Below are positions 32,827 through 41,861 of a DNA stretch of 42,586 nucleotides, piece by piece. A program made the position numbers and the translations under genes. The notes beneath the pieces were generated by a model. That model was not told the DNA's origin, made no database searches, and saw only the letters and a list, made by a program, of their open reading frames with translations. Every line of letters begins with the position of its first letter. Positions within the stretch are counted from its first letter, which is position 1. The stretch spans positions 1-42,586 of the forward strand of contig CAMWTP010000047.1 in the NCBI GenBank assembly GCA_947177165.1. Reading direction: 5' to 3'. The DNA comes from an uncultured Lachnospiraceae bacterium. Lineage in GTDB: Bacteria > Bacillota > Clostridia > Lachnospirales > Lachnospiraceae.

Positions 32827-34917
32827 ATGCAGTTAAATGATCCGATTACATCGTTGAAAGGCATTGGGGAGAAGACCGCAGCTCTGTATCACAAATTAAA
32901 TATTTTTACGATCAATGATCTGATCCGCCATTATCCCAGGGACTATGAGGAATGGCGTGATCTTGTCAAGATTGGGGAACTGAGGGCAAATCAGGTGCAT
33001 GCGATACGCGCCATGGTCATCAGCGCTCCCCAGACGGTACATATAAGGAAAAATATGACGATTACCACTGTACGCGTCAAAGATGACAGCGGTGCCTGTG
33101 ATATCACATATTTTAATATGCCTTATATCAAAAATAGCATACAGCCGGGAAAACAGTATATCTTCCGCGGACGCGTGATGTTAAAAAACAACCGTATGAC
33201 CATCGATCAGCCCAGGATCGTCGACCCGCACGAGTTTGCGCAGAATGTAAACAGGCTTTCTCCGATATATCCGACGACTAAGGGGCTCACGATCGCAGCC
33301 ATCACCAAAGCAGTCCGCATGGCAATCGATGTTTTGGATATTCGCGGGGATTACATACCTGAGTCTATGCGTATGGAGTACGGACTTCCCGGCTTAAAGA
33401 CTGCTCTGTTGGGAATTCATTTCCCGGAAAACCGTGAGATGATGCTTGCTTCCAGAAAGCGGATAGTGTTTGAAGAATTTCTGCTTTTTATCGTATCTGT
33501 CATGTTCTTAAAGGATATGGCTGCACAGGAGATCAATGATGCTCCGATGATGCGGATTGACGCCTGCCAGGATTTTATCGGCAGGCTGCCGTATACGCTC
33601 ACGAATGCACAGAAAAAGGTATGGACACAGATCGAGAGTGATCTGTGTTCGACGCATCTTATGAACCGGCTGATTCAGGGGGATGTCGGTTCCGGCAAGA
33701 CAATCGTTGCGATCCTCGCGATGTTTATGTGTGTGATGAACCATCATCAGGCAGCGTTTATGGCACCTACAGAGGTGCTTGCCAAACAGCACTACGAGTC
33801 GGTCCTGCATTTGATTGATGCGTATGAGCTGCCCTTTAAACCAGTTTTGCTGACAGGCTCTTTGACGGCAAAGGAGAAGCGCAGGGCGAAGGAGAGCATT
33901 GTTCTTGGCACCTGCAATGTTGTTATCGGAACACAGGCATTACTGCAGGATGATGTTGATTTTTATGACCTGCGTCTGGTCATTACTGATGAACAGCATC
34001 GTTTCGGTGTCAGGCAGCGCGAGACATTTGCGCAGAAGGGAATACAACCGCACATTCTTGTCATGAGCGCCACGCCGATTCCCAGGACACTCGCTCTTAT
34101 TTTATATGGAGATCTGGATATCTCTGTGATGGATGAGCTTCCGGCGAACAGACTTCCCATCAAAAACTGTGTGGTCAATACTGATTACCGCCGGAAAGCG
34201 TATGAGTTTATTGCAAAAGAAGTGGCAAATGGCAGACAAGCTTATGTCATCTGTCCCATGGTGGAGGCGAATGAGGAAATCATGGGAGATCAGCCTGTCC
34301 TTGAAAATGTCATCGAATATACAGAAAAGCTCAAAAAGGCATTGCCGGATACAGTGCGCGTGGAGTACCTTCACGGGCAGATGAATCCGAAGGCGAAGAA
34401 TTATGTCATGGAAGAGTACGCCGCCCATCATATTGATGTCCTGGTGTCCACCACAGTGATCGAGGTCGGCATCAATGTGCCAAACGCCACCGTGATGCTG
34501 GTGGAAAACGCAGAGCGCTTTGGACTGGCGCAGCTCCATCAGCTGAGGGGACGCGTAGGACGCGGCAAAGACCAGTCCTACTGTATCTTTATCACGACGT
34601 CCAGTCAGAACGATACGATGGAGAGGCTGCAGGTGCTGAATAAGTCCAACGATGGCTTTTTCATCTCATCGGAGGATATGCGGCTGCGCGGCCCCGGTGA
34701 TCTATTTGGTATCAGGCAGAGCGGCCAGTTTCAGTTCCAGCTGGGTGACATTTATCAGGATGCCGCAATCCTGCAGGAAGCGCAGAGCTGCGCGGCAAAG
34801 TTGTATGATGCTTATATCCGCGATGGAATGTCTGCAGATGAAAATGATCCGTATTATGCATTCTGGAGACATTATGAGGAGAATGTTGCCTCCAATGTTG
34901 ACTTTATCAATATCTGA
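32827..34917 (+). CDS. recG: ATP-dependent DNA helicase RecG
   Basis: The 696-residue helicase reverses stalled replication forks and migrates branched DNA. It shows the wedge/OB region (RHYPRDYEEWRDL and ITYFNMPYIKNSI), the helicase core with Walker A GDVGSGKT (285-292), the DExH box DEQH in VITDEQHRFGVRQR, MSATPIPRTL, the second lobe EYLHGQMNPKAKN, HQLRGRVGRG and the C-terminal PGDLFGIRQSG. Length is normal. GAGGAG precedes the ATG. It follows fakA by 75 bases containing a small hairpin. Confidence 0.97.
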   Translation: MQLNDPITSLKGIGEKTAALYHKLNIFTINDLIRHYPRDYEEWRDLVKIGELRANQVHAIRAMVISAPQTVHIRKNMTITTVRVKDDSGACDITYFNMPYIKNSIQPGKQYIFRGRVMLKNNRMTIDQPRIVDPHEFAQNVNRLSPIYPTTKGLTIAAITKAVRMAIDVLDIRGDYIPESMRMEYGLPGLKTALLGIHFPENREMMLASRKRIVFEEFLLFIVSVMFLKDMAAQEINDAPMMRIDACQDFIGRLPYTLTNAQKKVWTQIESDLCSTHLMNRLIQGDVGSGKTIVAILAMFMCVMNHHQAAFMAPTEVLAKQHYESVLHLIDAYELPFKPVLLTGSLTAKEKRRAKESIVLGTCNVVIGTQALLQDDVDFYDLRLVITDEQHRFGVRQRETFAQKGIQPHILVMSATPIPRTLALILYGDLDISVMDELPANRLPIKNCVVNTDYRRKAYEFIAKEVANGRQAYVICPMVEANEEIMGDQPVLENVIEYTEKLKKALPDTVRVEYLHGQMNPKAKNYVMEEYAAHHIDVLVSTTVIEVGINVPNATVMLVENAERFGLAQLHQLRGRVGRGKDQSYCIFITTSSQNDTMERLQVLNKSNDGFFISSEDMRLRGPGDLFGIRQSGQFQFQLGDIYQDAAILQEAQSCAAKLYDAYIRDGMSADENDPYYAFWRHYEENVASNVDFINI

Positions 34918-34997
34918 CAGTAAAATGATTACTATATATCTATATGTGCATTCAAAATCTTGCATCCTGCTGAGCGGTTTCTACAGATGTGCAATCC

Positions 34998-35026
34998 TTG
35001 GTTTTGTGTGCAATAATTTTTATAAT
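34998..35026 (+). promoter_or_regulatory. Promoter of the DegV gene
   Basis: TTGGTT (34998-35003), 17 bp and a perfect TATAAT (35021-35026). It lies 18 bases before the DegV ATG, so the leader would be very short but would still contain the binding site GAGAGAGG. Confidence 0.65.
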
Positions 35027-35044
35027 ACAGGGAGAGAGGATGTT

Positions 35045-35914
35045 ATGTCAAAAATTGCAATTGTTACAGACAGTAACAGCGGTATCACACAGAGTCAGGC
35101 AAAGGAGCTTGGCATACATGTACTGCCGATGCCTTTTATGATCGATGGGGAAACCTTTTATGAGGAAATCACACTCAGTCAGGAGGAGTTTTATCAGAAG
35201 CTTGCCCAGAATGCGGACATTTCGACTTCACAGCCGTCGCCGGAATCCATCACACAGCTTTGGGATGAGCTTTTGAAGAAAAATGATGAGATTGTCCATA
35301 TTCCAATGTCCAGCGGATTGAGCGGTTCCTGCCAGACAGCGATCATGCTGGCACAGGATTATGACGGCAAAGTACACGTCGTAAACAACCAGAGAATCTC
35401 TGTCACACAGAAACAGTCGGCTTTTGATGCCATTGCACTTGCCAGGGAAGGGAAGAGCGGCAGTGAGATCAAGGATATTCTGGAGGAGGATAAGTTCAAT
35501 TCCAGCATCTATATCATGATCGACACGCTGTATTATCTGAAAAAGGGCGGACGCATCACACCTGCGGCGGCGGCGCTTGGCACTTTGCTGCGGTTAAAAC
35601 CAGTCCTACAGATACAGGGTGAGAAGCTTGATGCCTTTGCGAAAGCGAGGACAGTCACGCAGGCAAAATCTATCATGATCAACGCAATCAAGAGCGATAT
35701 CGAGAAACGTTTTGGCGGTCTTACGCCGGACAATCAGATTTATCTGGCTCTCGCCCACACGCAGAACGAGGAGGCTGTGAATGTTTTCAAAGAGGAAATT
35801 CAGGCAGAGTTTCCGGATTATCCTATCGTCGCGGTTGATCCGCTGTCACTGAGTGTCTCCTGCCATATTGGCCCGGGTTCATTGGCGGTGACATGCTGCA
35901 AGAAGCTAAGATAG
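35045..35914 (+). CDS. DegV-family (FakB-like) fatty-acid-binding protein
   Basis: The 289-residue protein has the DegV/EDD fold. The signature start IAIVTDSNSGITQSQAKELG, then PMPFMIDGETFYEE, the STSQPSP loop (threonine/serine that contacts the carboxylate), the MSSGLSGS loop and the IDTLYYLKKGGRI region are all present. FakB proteins carry a fatty acid to FakA for phosphorylation. ATG 35045 was chosen for its binding site and the family start. It has its own promoter. Two terminator hairpins follow. The FakB role is inferred from fakA in the same locus. Confidence 0.92.
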   Translation: MSKIAIVTDSNSGITQSQAKELGIHVLPMPFMIDGETFYEEITLSQEEFYQKLAQNADISTSQPSPESITQLWDELLKKNDEIVHIPMSSGLSGSCQTAIMLAQDYDGKVHVVNNQRISVTQKQSAFDAIALAREGKSGSEIKDILEEDKFNSSIYIMIDTLYYLKKGGRITPAAAALGTLLRLKPVLQIQGEKLDAFAKARTVTQAKSIMINAIKSDIEKRFGGLTPDNQIYLALAHTQNEEAVNVFKEEIQAEFPDYPIVAVDPLSLSVSCHIGPGSLAVTCCKKLR

Positions 35915-35929
35915 ATAAATAGATTCTTT

Positions 35930-35952
35930 TATATCTGCTAAAAACAGATATA
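35930..35952 (+). terminator. First hairpin after the DegV gene
   Basis: TATATCTG (35930-35937) pairs with CAGATATA (35945-35952), with a loop of seven bases rich in A. AT-rich and without a clean T run, it is a weak terminator at best, but it lies right before a strong one. Confidence 0.4.
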
Positions 35953-35986
35953 AAAATAAGGGAGCAGAACTGCTCCCTTATTTTTA
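35951..35986. terminator. Strong bidirectional terminator, DegV gene and pta
   Basis: The 16-base arm 35951-35966 is an exact complement of 35971-35986, with a GAAC loop; the inner part is GGGAGCA and the outer part A/T. Both strands therefore end in a T-rich run. The stop codon of pta (35984-35986, minus strand) is inside the right arm. Confidence 0.88.
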
Positions 35987-36967
35987 TACTAATGCAGCTG
36001 TAATGATCGCCATAGAATATACCTCGATCGCGTTGCATCCGCGAGAAAGGTCATTTACCGGAGCATTCAGGCCGAGAAGGATCGGTCCATAGGCCTCGAA
36101 ATTACCCATTCTCTGAGCAATCTTATAACCCATATTTCCAGAGCTGAGATCAGGGAAGATAAAGGTGTTGGCATGTCCGGCAACCTCAGATTTAGGACAT
36201 TTTGTACGTGCTACTCGCGGAGATACGGCAGCGTCGAACTGCAATTCGCCCTCAATCGGAGTGTTGGGGAATTTGGCCTTTGCCTTCACCGCAGCATTTC
36301 TCATCTTTTCCACGTCAGGTCCCTTGCCGGAGCCGAGAGTAGAGTAGCTCAGGAATGCAACCTTCGGATCAACACCGAAAATCTTTGCACACTCGATCGT
36401 CTCACCACAGATCTCAACAAGTTCATCCTCCGTAGGATTGATGTTGATCGCGCAGTCGCTCATCGCAAGAACCTCATTCTCACCAGTAGCACCAGGACGA
36501 ACAAGGATAAAGCAGGAAGATACGATGCTGTTGCCTGGCTTTGTCTTGATGATCTGAAGTGCAGGGCGCACTGTATCAGCAGTAGAGTATGTTGCACCGC
36601 CGAGCAGAGAGTCCGCAACCCCCATCTCCACAAGCATTGTTCCGAAATAATTCGGCTGGGACAGGATCTTTCTCGCGTCTTCCGGTGTCATGCCTTTGCT
36701 CTTGCGGAGCTCACAGAAACGCTCCACCATCTCGTCGAAGCGATCATAGTTGTTGCTGTCTATGATCTGTGCACCACGGATATTGTATCCGGCTTCCTCC
36801 GCAGCATTTAATACCTCCTCCTCATTGCCGACGAGAATCGGGTGCAGGAAACTACTTGCCAGAAGACGGGAAGCAGCTTCGAGGATACGAGGATCTGTTC
36901 CTTCAGTGAAAACGATAGTCTTCGGGTTCTTTTTTAGTTGAGCGATCATTGTACCAAATCCATACAT
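35984..36967 (-). CDS. pta: Phosphate acetyltransferase
   Basis: The 327-residue enzyme converts acetyl-CoA and phosphate into acetyl phosphate and CoA, the first step of acetate formation that yields ATP. It has the family features KTIVFTEGTDPRILEAA, NYFGTMLVEMGVADSLLGGA, STADTVRPALQIIKT, FLSYSTLGSGKGPDVEKM, GELQFDAAVSPRVA and FPDLSSGNMGYKIAQRM. Length fits the short Pta of Firmicutes. AAGGAAGG lies before the ATG. Acetate kinase is usually adjacent, but here pta is alone and closed by a terminator. A perfect cre-like site lies in its leader (37021-37034). Confidence 0.96.
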   Translation of the reverse strand: MYGFGTMIAQLKKNPKTIVFTEGTDPRILEAASRLLASSFLHPILVGNEEEVLNAAEEAGYNIRGAQIIDSNNYDRFDEMVERFCELRKSKGMTPEDARKILSQPNYFGTMLVEMGVADSLLGGATYSTADTVRPALQIIKTKPGNSIVSSCFILVRPGATGENEVLAMSDCAININPTEDELVEICGETIECAKIFGVDPKVAFLSYSTLGSGKGPDVEKMRNAAVKAKAKFPNTPIEGELQFDAAVSPRVARTKCPKSEVAGHANTFIFPDLSSGNMGYKIAQRMGNFEAYGPILLGLNAPVNDLSRGCNAIEVYSMAIITAALV

Positions 36968-37020
36968 AGTTAAAATCCTTCCTTTTCCTTGTAAATTTTT
37001 GTGATTTTGCAGCCCGCTTA

Positions 37021-37034
37021 TGAAAGCGTTTACA
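37021..37034. promoter_or_regulatory. cre site (CcpA box) in the pta leader
   Basis: TGAAAGCGTTTACA matches the Bacillus cre consensus TGWAANCGNTNWCA at every position. It lies between the predicted pta promoter and the pta start codon, at about +32 to +46 of the transcript, where CcpA would block rather than activate transcription. Confidence 0.65.
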
Positions 37035-37072
37035 TCTTGATGTTCAGAGGGCTCGCATATGTTCTAATTACT

Positions 37073-37100
37073 ATTGTATACATATTTTTTTCATTTGCAA
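37073..37100 (-). promoter_or_regulatory. Probable promoter of pta
   Basis: On the minus strand TTGCAA (37095-37100) is followed after 16 bp by TACAAT (37073-37078). The leader would be about 100 bases and would contain the cre-like site. No better promoter is visible nearer to pta. Confidence 0.5.
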
Positions 37101-37481
37101 TGGTTGTACTGAAAATTGTGCAGGGAAATTTTTATTTTATTAAAAAAGCACAAATAGAAATGGGCAAAAATACGTTCTTATTTGCCCAAAATGCCGATAT
37201 TGTGTATCCTAATCTCAGTGAATCTATGGAGCACAATACCTGACCGACTTTCTTTAAATCTAATTTTACAGCGGCTCGGAAAGTCTCCAGAGCATTTTAT
37301 AACGATGCAATGCTGTGGGATTTCAAAGGAAAAAGTTTGAATGCAGCCGTGCATGATACGTATAACATATCCGCTTTTGTGCCCAGCTTCAAGACGAAAA
37401 ATAGAATTCCATTATCGAAACCCTTGTGGATTCTGCTGAGTTCCCTGTCGAATACGGTAAAATAATATCGCCGATGAAACG

Positions 37482-37519
37482 GGTGCTTTCCCTTATCTTT
37501 TACGGGAAAGTGCCTTTTT
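37482..37519 (+). terminator. Terminator without an upstream gene
   Basis: The arms 37482-37492 and 37504-37514 pair over 11 bases (CTTTCCC with GGGAAAG, then two G-T pairs and two G-C pairs), followed by TTTTT (37515-37519). It is a good plus-strand intrinsic terminator, yet I see no gene ending in front of it. Confidence 0.7.
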
Positions 37520-37564
37520 AATTTTATGATAATAAACATATATTCGAAATATTATGCAAAAGTG

Positions 37565-37593
37565 TTTGCATTGTTGAAAAAATGTGGTATACT
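37565..37593 (+). promoter_or_regulatory. Promoter of the topoisomerase IV genes
   Basis: TTTGCA (37565-37570), 17 bp and TATACT (37588-37593). The palindrome ATATCATGATAT (37613-37624) lies just after the expected start and may be an operator or a supercoil-sensitive element. Confidence 0.6.
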
Positions 37594-37651
37594 CTAAAAG
37601 TCGAAATTTTTGATATCATGATATAAATATATAGAAAGGTATGGTTGCTCA

Positions 37652-39580
37652 ATGGCAAAAACGGATAAAAATGTATATGATGCCTCCAGCATTACAGTTC
37701 TGGAGGGACTGGAAGCTGTCAGGAAGAGACCTGGCATGTACATAGGAAGTGTGTCTACAAAAGGGCTGAATCACTTGATATATGAGATCGTCGATAACTC
37801 TGTGGACGAGCATCTCGCAGGGGTGTGCAGTGAGATACGCGTCACGCTTGAGAAGGACGGCTCAGCCACCATATCTGACAACGGCCGGGGGATTCCTGTC
37901 GGGATGCACCAGAAAGGTGTCAGCGCGGAGCGGGTTGTCTTTACCACACTTCACGCGGGCGGCAAATTTGACAACAATGCATACAAGACCAGCGGCGGCC
38001 TGCACGGTGTAGGTTCCTCCGTTGTCAACGCGCTCTCCACACAGCTCACAGTGACGGTAAAGAGTGACGGACTGATTCATCAGGATAAATACGAGTATGG
38101 AAACCCTGTCATCGAACTGATCGACGGGCTTCTTCCCGTGATCGGAAAGACGAAGGAGACTGGTACTACCATCAATTTTACGCCAGATCCATCCATTTTT
38201 GACAAGACGCGGTTCAAGGCCGAGGATGTGAAGAGCAGACTCCATGAGACAGCTTATCTCAACCCAAAGCTCACGATCGTTTTTTCAGACCTGCGCGGTG
38301 AGGAGCCAGAGACGATCACGTACTTTGAGCCAGAGGGAATTATTGGATATGTCAAAGATCTGAACAAAAATAAAGAGACGCTGCATGAGATTATTTATTT
38401 TACAGGAGTCAGCGAGGATATCACAGTTGAGTGCGCATTTCAGTATGTCAATGAATTTCATGAAAATGTGCTTGGTTTTTGCAACAATATCTACAACGCG
38501 GAAGGCGGTACACATCTGACCGGCTTTAAGACGATGTTTACGACCATCATCAACAACTATGCGCGGGAGCTCAACATATTAAAAGAAAAAGATGTAAACT
38601 TTACAGGCGCAGACGTGCGAAACGGTATGACAGCCGTTGTGTCAATCAAACACCCGGCGCCTCGATTTGAGGGGCAGACTAAGACAAAGCTCGACAATCA
38701 GGATGCCTCCAAGGCGGTGAGTAAAGTCACAGGTGATGAGGTTCCACACTATTTTGACAGAAATGTTGAGGTGTTAAAGAGCGTGATCTCCTGCGCGGAG
38801 AAGGCAGCAAAGATTCGCAAGACTGAGGAGAAGGCAAAGACCAATATGCTCACGAAGCAAAAGTTTTCCTTTGACTCAAACGGAAAGCTTGCAAACTGTG
38901 AGTCCAAGGATTACAGCAAGTGTGAGATCTTTATCGTCGAGGGGGATTCCGCCGGCGGCAGTGCGAAGACGGCGCGGAATAGAAATTACCAGGCAATCCT
39001 GCCCATCAGGGGAAAGATCCTCAACGTCGAGAAGGCAAGCATCGACAAGGTACTTGCAAACGCCGAGATCAAGACAATGATCAATGCCTTTGGCTGCGGT
39101 TTCTCGGAAGGGTATGGCAACGATTTTGACATCTCAAAGCTGCGGTATGACAAGATTGTGATCATGGCGGATGCCGATGTGGACGGCGCGCATATCAGCA
39201 ATCTGCTGCTCACGCTTTTTTACCGTTTTATGCCGGAGCTGATCTATGAGGGGCACATCTACATCGCGATGCCTCCTCTGTACAAGGCGATGCCTGCAAA
39301 GGGAAAAGAGGAGTATCTCTATGATGAAAAGGCGCTTGAAAAATACCGCAGGACACACAAGGGGGCCTTTACCCTGCAGCGGTACAAGGGACTTGGCGAG
39401 ATGGACGCGGATCAGCTCTGGGAGACGACCTTAAATCCTGAGACCAGAATCTTAAAACAGATCGAGATAGAGGACGCGCGCATGGCATCCGAGATCACGG
39501 AGTTGCTGATGGGAACTGATGTTTCACCCCGGAGGACTTTTATCTACGAGCACGCGACAGAGGCGGAACTTGATATATAA
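37652..39580 (+). CDS. parE: Type IIA topoisomerase ATPase subunit, ParE-like
   Basis: The 642-residue subunit binds ATP and holds the TOPRIM metal site. It shows the GHKL ATPase motifs IVDNSVDEHLAG, DNGRGIPVG and TSGGLHGVGSSVVNALS, the TOPRIM motifs FIVEGDSAGGSAK and MADADVDGAHISNLL, then PPLYK and QRYKGLGEMDADQLWETTL. Length is standard for ParE or GyrB without the large insertion. The adjacent A subunit lacks a GyrA box, so I read the pair as topoisomerase IV rather than gyrase, although B subunits alone are hard to tell apart. The binding site (GAAAGG) is weak and 12 bases upstream. Confidence 0.85.
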   Translation: MAKTDKNVYDASSITVLEGLEAVRKRPGMYIGSVSTKGLNHLIYEIVDNSVDEHLAGVCSEIRVTLEKDGSATISDNGRGIPVGMHQKGVSAERVVFTTLHAGGKFDNNAYKTSGGLHGVGSSVVNALSTQLTVTVKSDGLIHQDKYEYGNPVIELIDGLLPVIGKTKETGTTINFTPDPSIFDKTRFKAEDVKSRLHETAYLNPKLTIVFSDLRGEEPETITYFEPEGIIGYVKDLNKNKETLHEIIYFTGVSEDITVECAFQYVNEFHENVLGFCNNIYNAEGGTHLTGFKTMFTTIINNYARELNILKEKDVNFTGADVRNGMTAVVSIKHPAPRFEGQTKTKLDNQDASKAVSKVTGDEVPHYFDRNVEVLKSVISCAEKAAKIRKTEEKAKTNMLTKQKFSFDSNGKLANCESKDYSKCEIFIVEGDSAGGSAKTARNRNYQAILPIRGKILNVEKASIDKVLANAEIKTMINAFGCGFSEGYGNDFDISKLRYDKIVIMADADVDGAHISNLLLTLFYRFMPELIYEGHIYIAMPPLYKAMPAKGKEEYLYDEKALEKYRRTHKGAFTLQRYKGLGEMDADQLWETTLNPETRILKQIEIEDARMASEITELLMGTDVSPRRTFIYEHATEAELDI

Positions 39581-39594
39581 GGAGCAGATAACAA

Positions 39595-41832
39595 ATGGAA
39601 GAGAGAATTATAAAAACCGAATACTCAGAGACCATGCAGCGGTCATTTATCGATTACGCCATGAGCGTTATCATCGCGAGGGCGCTGCCTGATGTCAGGG
39701 ACGGCTTGAAACCTGTCCAGCGCCGTACTTTATATGACATGCATGAACTGGGGATACGCTACGACCGTCCCTATCGTAAGAGCGCCCGTATTGTCGGTGA
39801 CACGATGGGTAAATACCATCCTCACGGTGACAGCTCGATCTATGAAGCGCTGGTGGTGCTTACACAGGATTTTAAAAAAGGCATTCCATTGATTGACGGA
39901 CATGGAAATTTCGGCAATATTGAGGGCGACGGCGCCGCAGCCATGCGATATACGGAGGCCCGTCTGCAAAAAATTACGCAGGAAGCCATCCTATCCGATC
40001 TTGACAAGGATGTCGTGGATTTTGTCCCTAATTTTGATGAGACAGAGAAAGAACCCAGTGTGCTGCCATGCCGTTTTCCCAATTTGCTCGTAAACGGTTC
40101 GGAGGGTATCGCAGTCGGTATGGTGACAAGTATTCCCCCGCATAATTTAGGGGAAGTCATCGACGCGACCAAGGCGTATATGTTGAATGAGAACATCACC
40201 ACGCGCGAGCTCATGAAATATGTAAAAGGGCCTGACTTTCCGACGGGTGGTATTGTCTGTAATAAAGACGATCTGCTGTCCATATATGAGACTGGTGTCG
40301 GGAAAATCAAACTGCGTGGAAAGGTCGAGGTGGAGAAAACAAAGGGCGGAAAGCTGAATCTGGTGATCACAGAGATTCCTTATACAATGATCGGCGCAAA
40401 TATCGGCAAATTCCTGCAGGATGTCGCTGCTTTGTATGAACAGAAAAAAGCACCGGAGATTCTCGATATATCCAATCAGTCCTCAAAAGAGGGAATTCGC
40501 ATTGTCATAGAGCTGAAAAAGGATACAGATGTCGAAAACTTTAAGAATCTTTTATATAAGAAGACACGTCTCGAAGATACCTTCGGCGTCAATATGATCG
40601 CAATTGCAGCCGGAAGACCTGAGACACTCGGACTAAAGAGTATCATCGCGCAAAATGTGGCATTTCAGTACGAGATTGCCACCCGAAAATACACCACACT
40701 CTTAAATAAGGAGCTGGAAAAACGGGAGATTCAGGAGGGGTTAATCCGGGCGTGCAATATTATAGATCTTATTATTGAGATTCTTCGCGGTTCCAAGGAC
40801 AGAAATATGGTCAAAAACTGTCTGACAAGCGGCGTCACAGACGGAATCAGGTTCCGCTCCAAGGAATCTGCCCTGATGGCACAGCAGCTAAACTTTACAG
40901 AGCGCCAGGCAAACGCGATTCTGGACATGCGCTTATACAAGCTGATCGGCCTGGAAATTGAAGCGCTCATGGCAGAAAACAAAGAGACCAACGCCAATAT
41001 TTACAAATATGAAGATATTCTCGACCGGCGGGACTCCATGGCCCAGGTAATTATACAGGAACTCGATGCCTTGAAAAAGGAATACGCGCACAAGCGCAGA
41101 ACGCGCATTGAAAATGCGGAGGAGGCTGTCTACGAGGAGAAAAAGCTTGAAGAGATGGATATCATGTTCCTCATGGACCGGTTCGGTTACTGCAAGACGA
41201 TCGATATGGCTGCCTACGAGAGAAACAAGGAGGCAGCGCACGCAGAATTCAAATATATCGTTAAATGCCGCAATACCGGAAGAATCTGCCTGTTTACAAA
41301 CACAGGACAGCTCCACACAATCAAGGCAGCCGATATTCCGTTTGGAAAATTTCGGGACAAGGGACTGCCCGTCGACAATATCAGCAATTACAACTCCGGC
41401 ACAGAGGTGATTGTCAACATTGCCAGTCAGTCAGAATTAAATTTGTATCGGCTGCTGTTTGTCACGCGGCAGGGAATGTGCAAAATCGTGAGCGGCGGGG
41501 AATTTGATGTGACGAAGCGCACCGTTGCCGCCACCAAGCTTGGCGAAGACGACGAGCTGCTCAGTATCGAGGTTGTGACAGAACACCAACACATTATCCT
41601 GCAGAGTAAAAACGGCTATTTCCTGAGATTTGATACGGATGAGATCTCAGAATTGAAAAAAACTGCGGTTGGCGTAAGAGGGATGCGGCTGGGGACTGAC
41701 GATTTTATCGAAAATGTATATTACTGCCAGCCTGGTTCTGAGGATACTATTCCATACAAAGACAAAAATATACCAATCAACAAATTAAAAGTTAATAAAA
41801 GAGATACCAAAGGAACCAAAGTTAGGGTATAA
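39595..41832 (+). CDS. parC: Type IIA topoisomerase DNA-cleaving subunit, ParC-like
   Basis: The 745-residue subunit cuts and rejoins DNA; the catalytic tyrosine is Y119 in AAMRYTEARL. The winged-helix region reads GDTMGKYHPHGDSSIYEALV, with Ser80 and Glu84 at the fluoroquinolone-resistance positions, which is the sensitive ParC-like state. The coiled-coil and tower domains follow. The C-terminal beta-pinwheel (about 520-745) is short and has no GyrA box (QRRGGRG), hence topoisomerase IV, which separates daughter chromosomes. AAGGAG precedes the ATG, and the gap to the B subunit gene is 14 bases. Lachnospiraceae pairs of this type are often just labelled gyrase/topoisomerase IV. Confidence 0.86.
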   Translation: MEERIIKTEYSETMQRSFIDYAMSVIIARALPDVRDGLKPVQRRTLYDMHELGIRYDRPYRKSARIVGDTMGKYHPHGDSSIYEALVVLTQDFKKGIPLIDGHGNFGNIEGDGAAAMRYTEARLQKITQEAILSDLDKDVVDFVPNFDETEKEPSVLPCRFPNLLVNGSEGIAVGMVTSIPPHNLGEVIDATKAYMLNENITTRELMKYVKGPDFPTGGIVCNKDDLLSIYETGVGKIKLRGKVEVEKTKGGKLNLVITEIPYTMIGANIGKFLQDVAALYEQKKAPEILDISNQSSKEGIRIVIELKKDTDVENFKNLLYKKTRLEDTFGVNMIAIAAGRPETLGLKSIIAQNVAFQYEIATRKYTTLLNKELEKREIQEGLIRACNIIDLIIEILRGSKDRNMVKNCLTSGVTDGIRFRSKESALMAQQLNFTERQANAILDMRLYKLIGLEIEALMAENKETNANIYKYEDILDRRDSMAQVIIQELDALKKEYAHKRRTRIENAEEAVYEEKKLEEMDIMFLMDRFGYCKTIDMAAYERNKEAAHAEFKYIVKCRNTGRICLFTNTGQLHTIKAADIPFGKFRDKGLPVDNISNYNSGTEVIVNIASQSELNLYRLLFVTRQGMCKIVSGGEFDVTKRTVAATKLGEDDELLSIEVVTEHQHIILQSKNGYFLRFDTDEISELKKTAVGVRGMRLGTDDFIENVYYCQPGSEDTIPYKDKNIPINKLKVNKRDTKGTKVRV

Positions 41833-41861
41833 TGATAAAAACAAACGACGGGAGGATTCAT

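Larger units (their letters stand above)
36968..37651. other. 684-base gap between pta and the topoisomerase genes
   Basis: I see no gene here that I can support. The pta side holds its promoter and the cre-like site. An inverted repeat GGGCAAA/TTTGCCC is at 37162-37187. A plus-strand terminator at 37482-37519 has no gene before it. The topoisomerase promoter (37565-37593) and a 12-bp palindrome ATATCATGATAT (37613-37624) lie near the end. Small frames at 37001-37243 (plus), 37310-37465 (plus) and 37297-37539 (minus) have no convincing binding sites. The orphan terminator suggests a small RNA or the remains of a lost gene. Confidence 0.45.

Noticed and set aside
36173..36811. 212-codon plus-strand frame opposite pta
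   Set aside because: pta is certain by motifs; this frame has no binding site and no recognisable domain.
37001..37539. 80-codon frames on both strands in the pta-topoisomerase gap
   Set aside because: No binding sites, poor composition and overlap with the pta promoter, cre-like site and terminator.
37652..41832. Reading the topoisomerase pair as DNA gyrase (gyrBA)
   Set aside because: The A subunit has a short C-terminal domain without a GyrA box and Ser80/Glu84 in ParC-like positions; topoisomerase IV fits better, though not with certainty.
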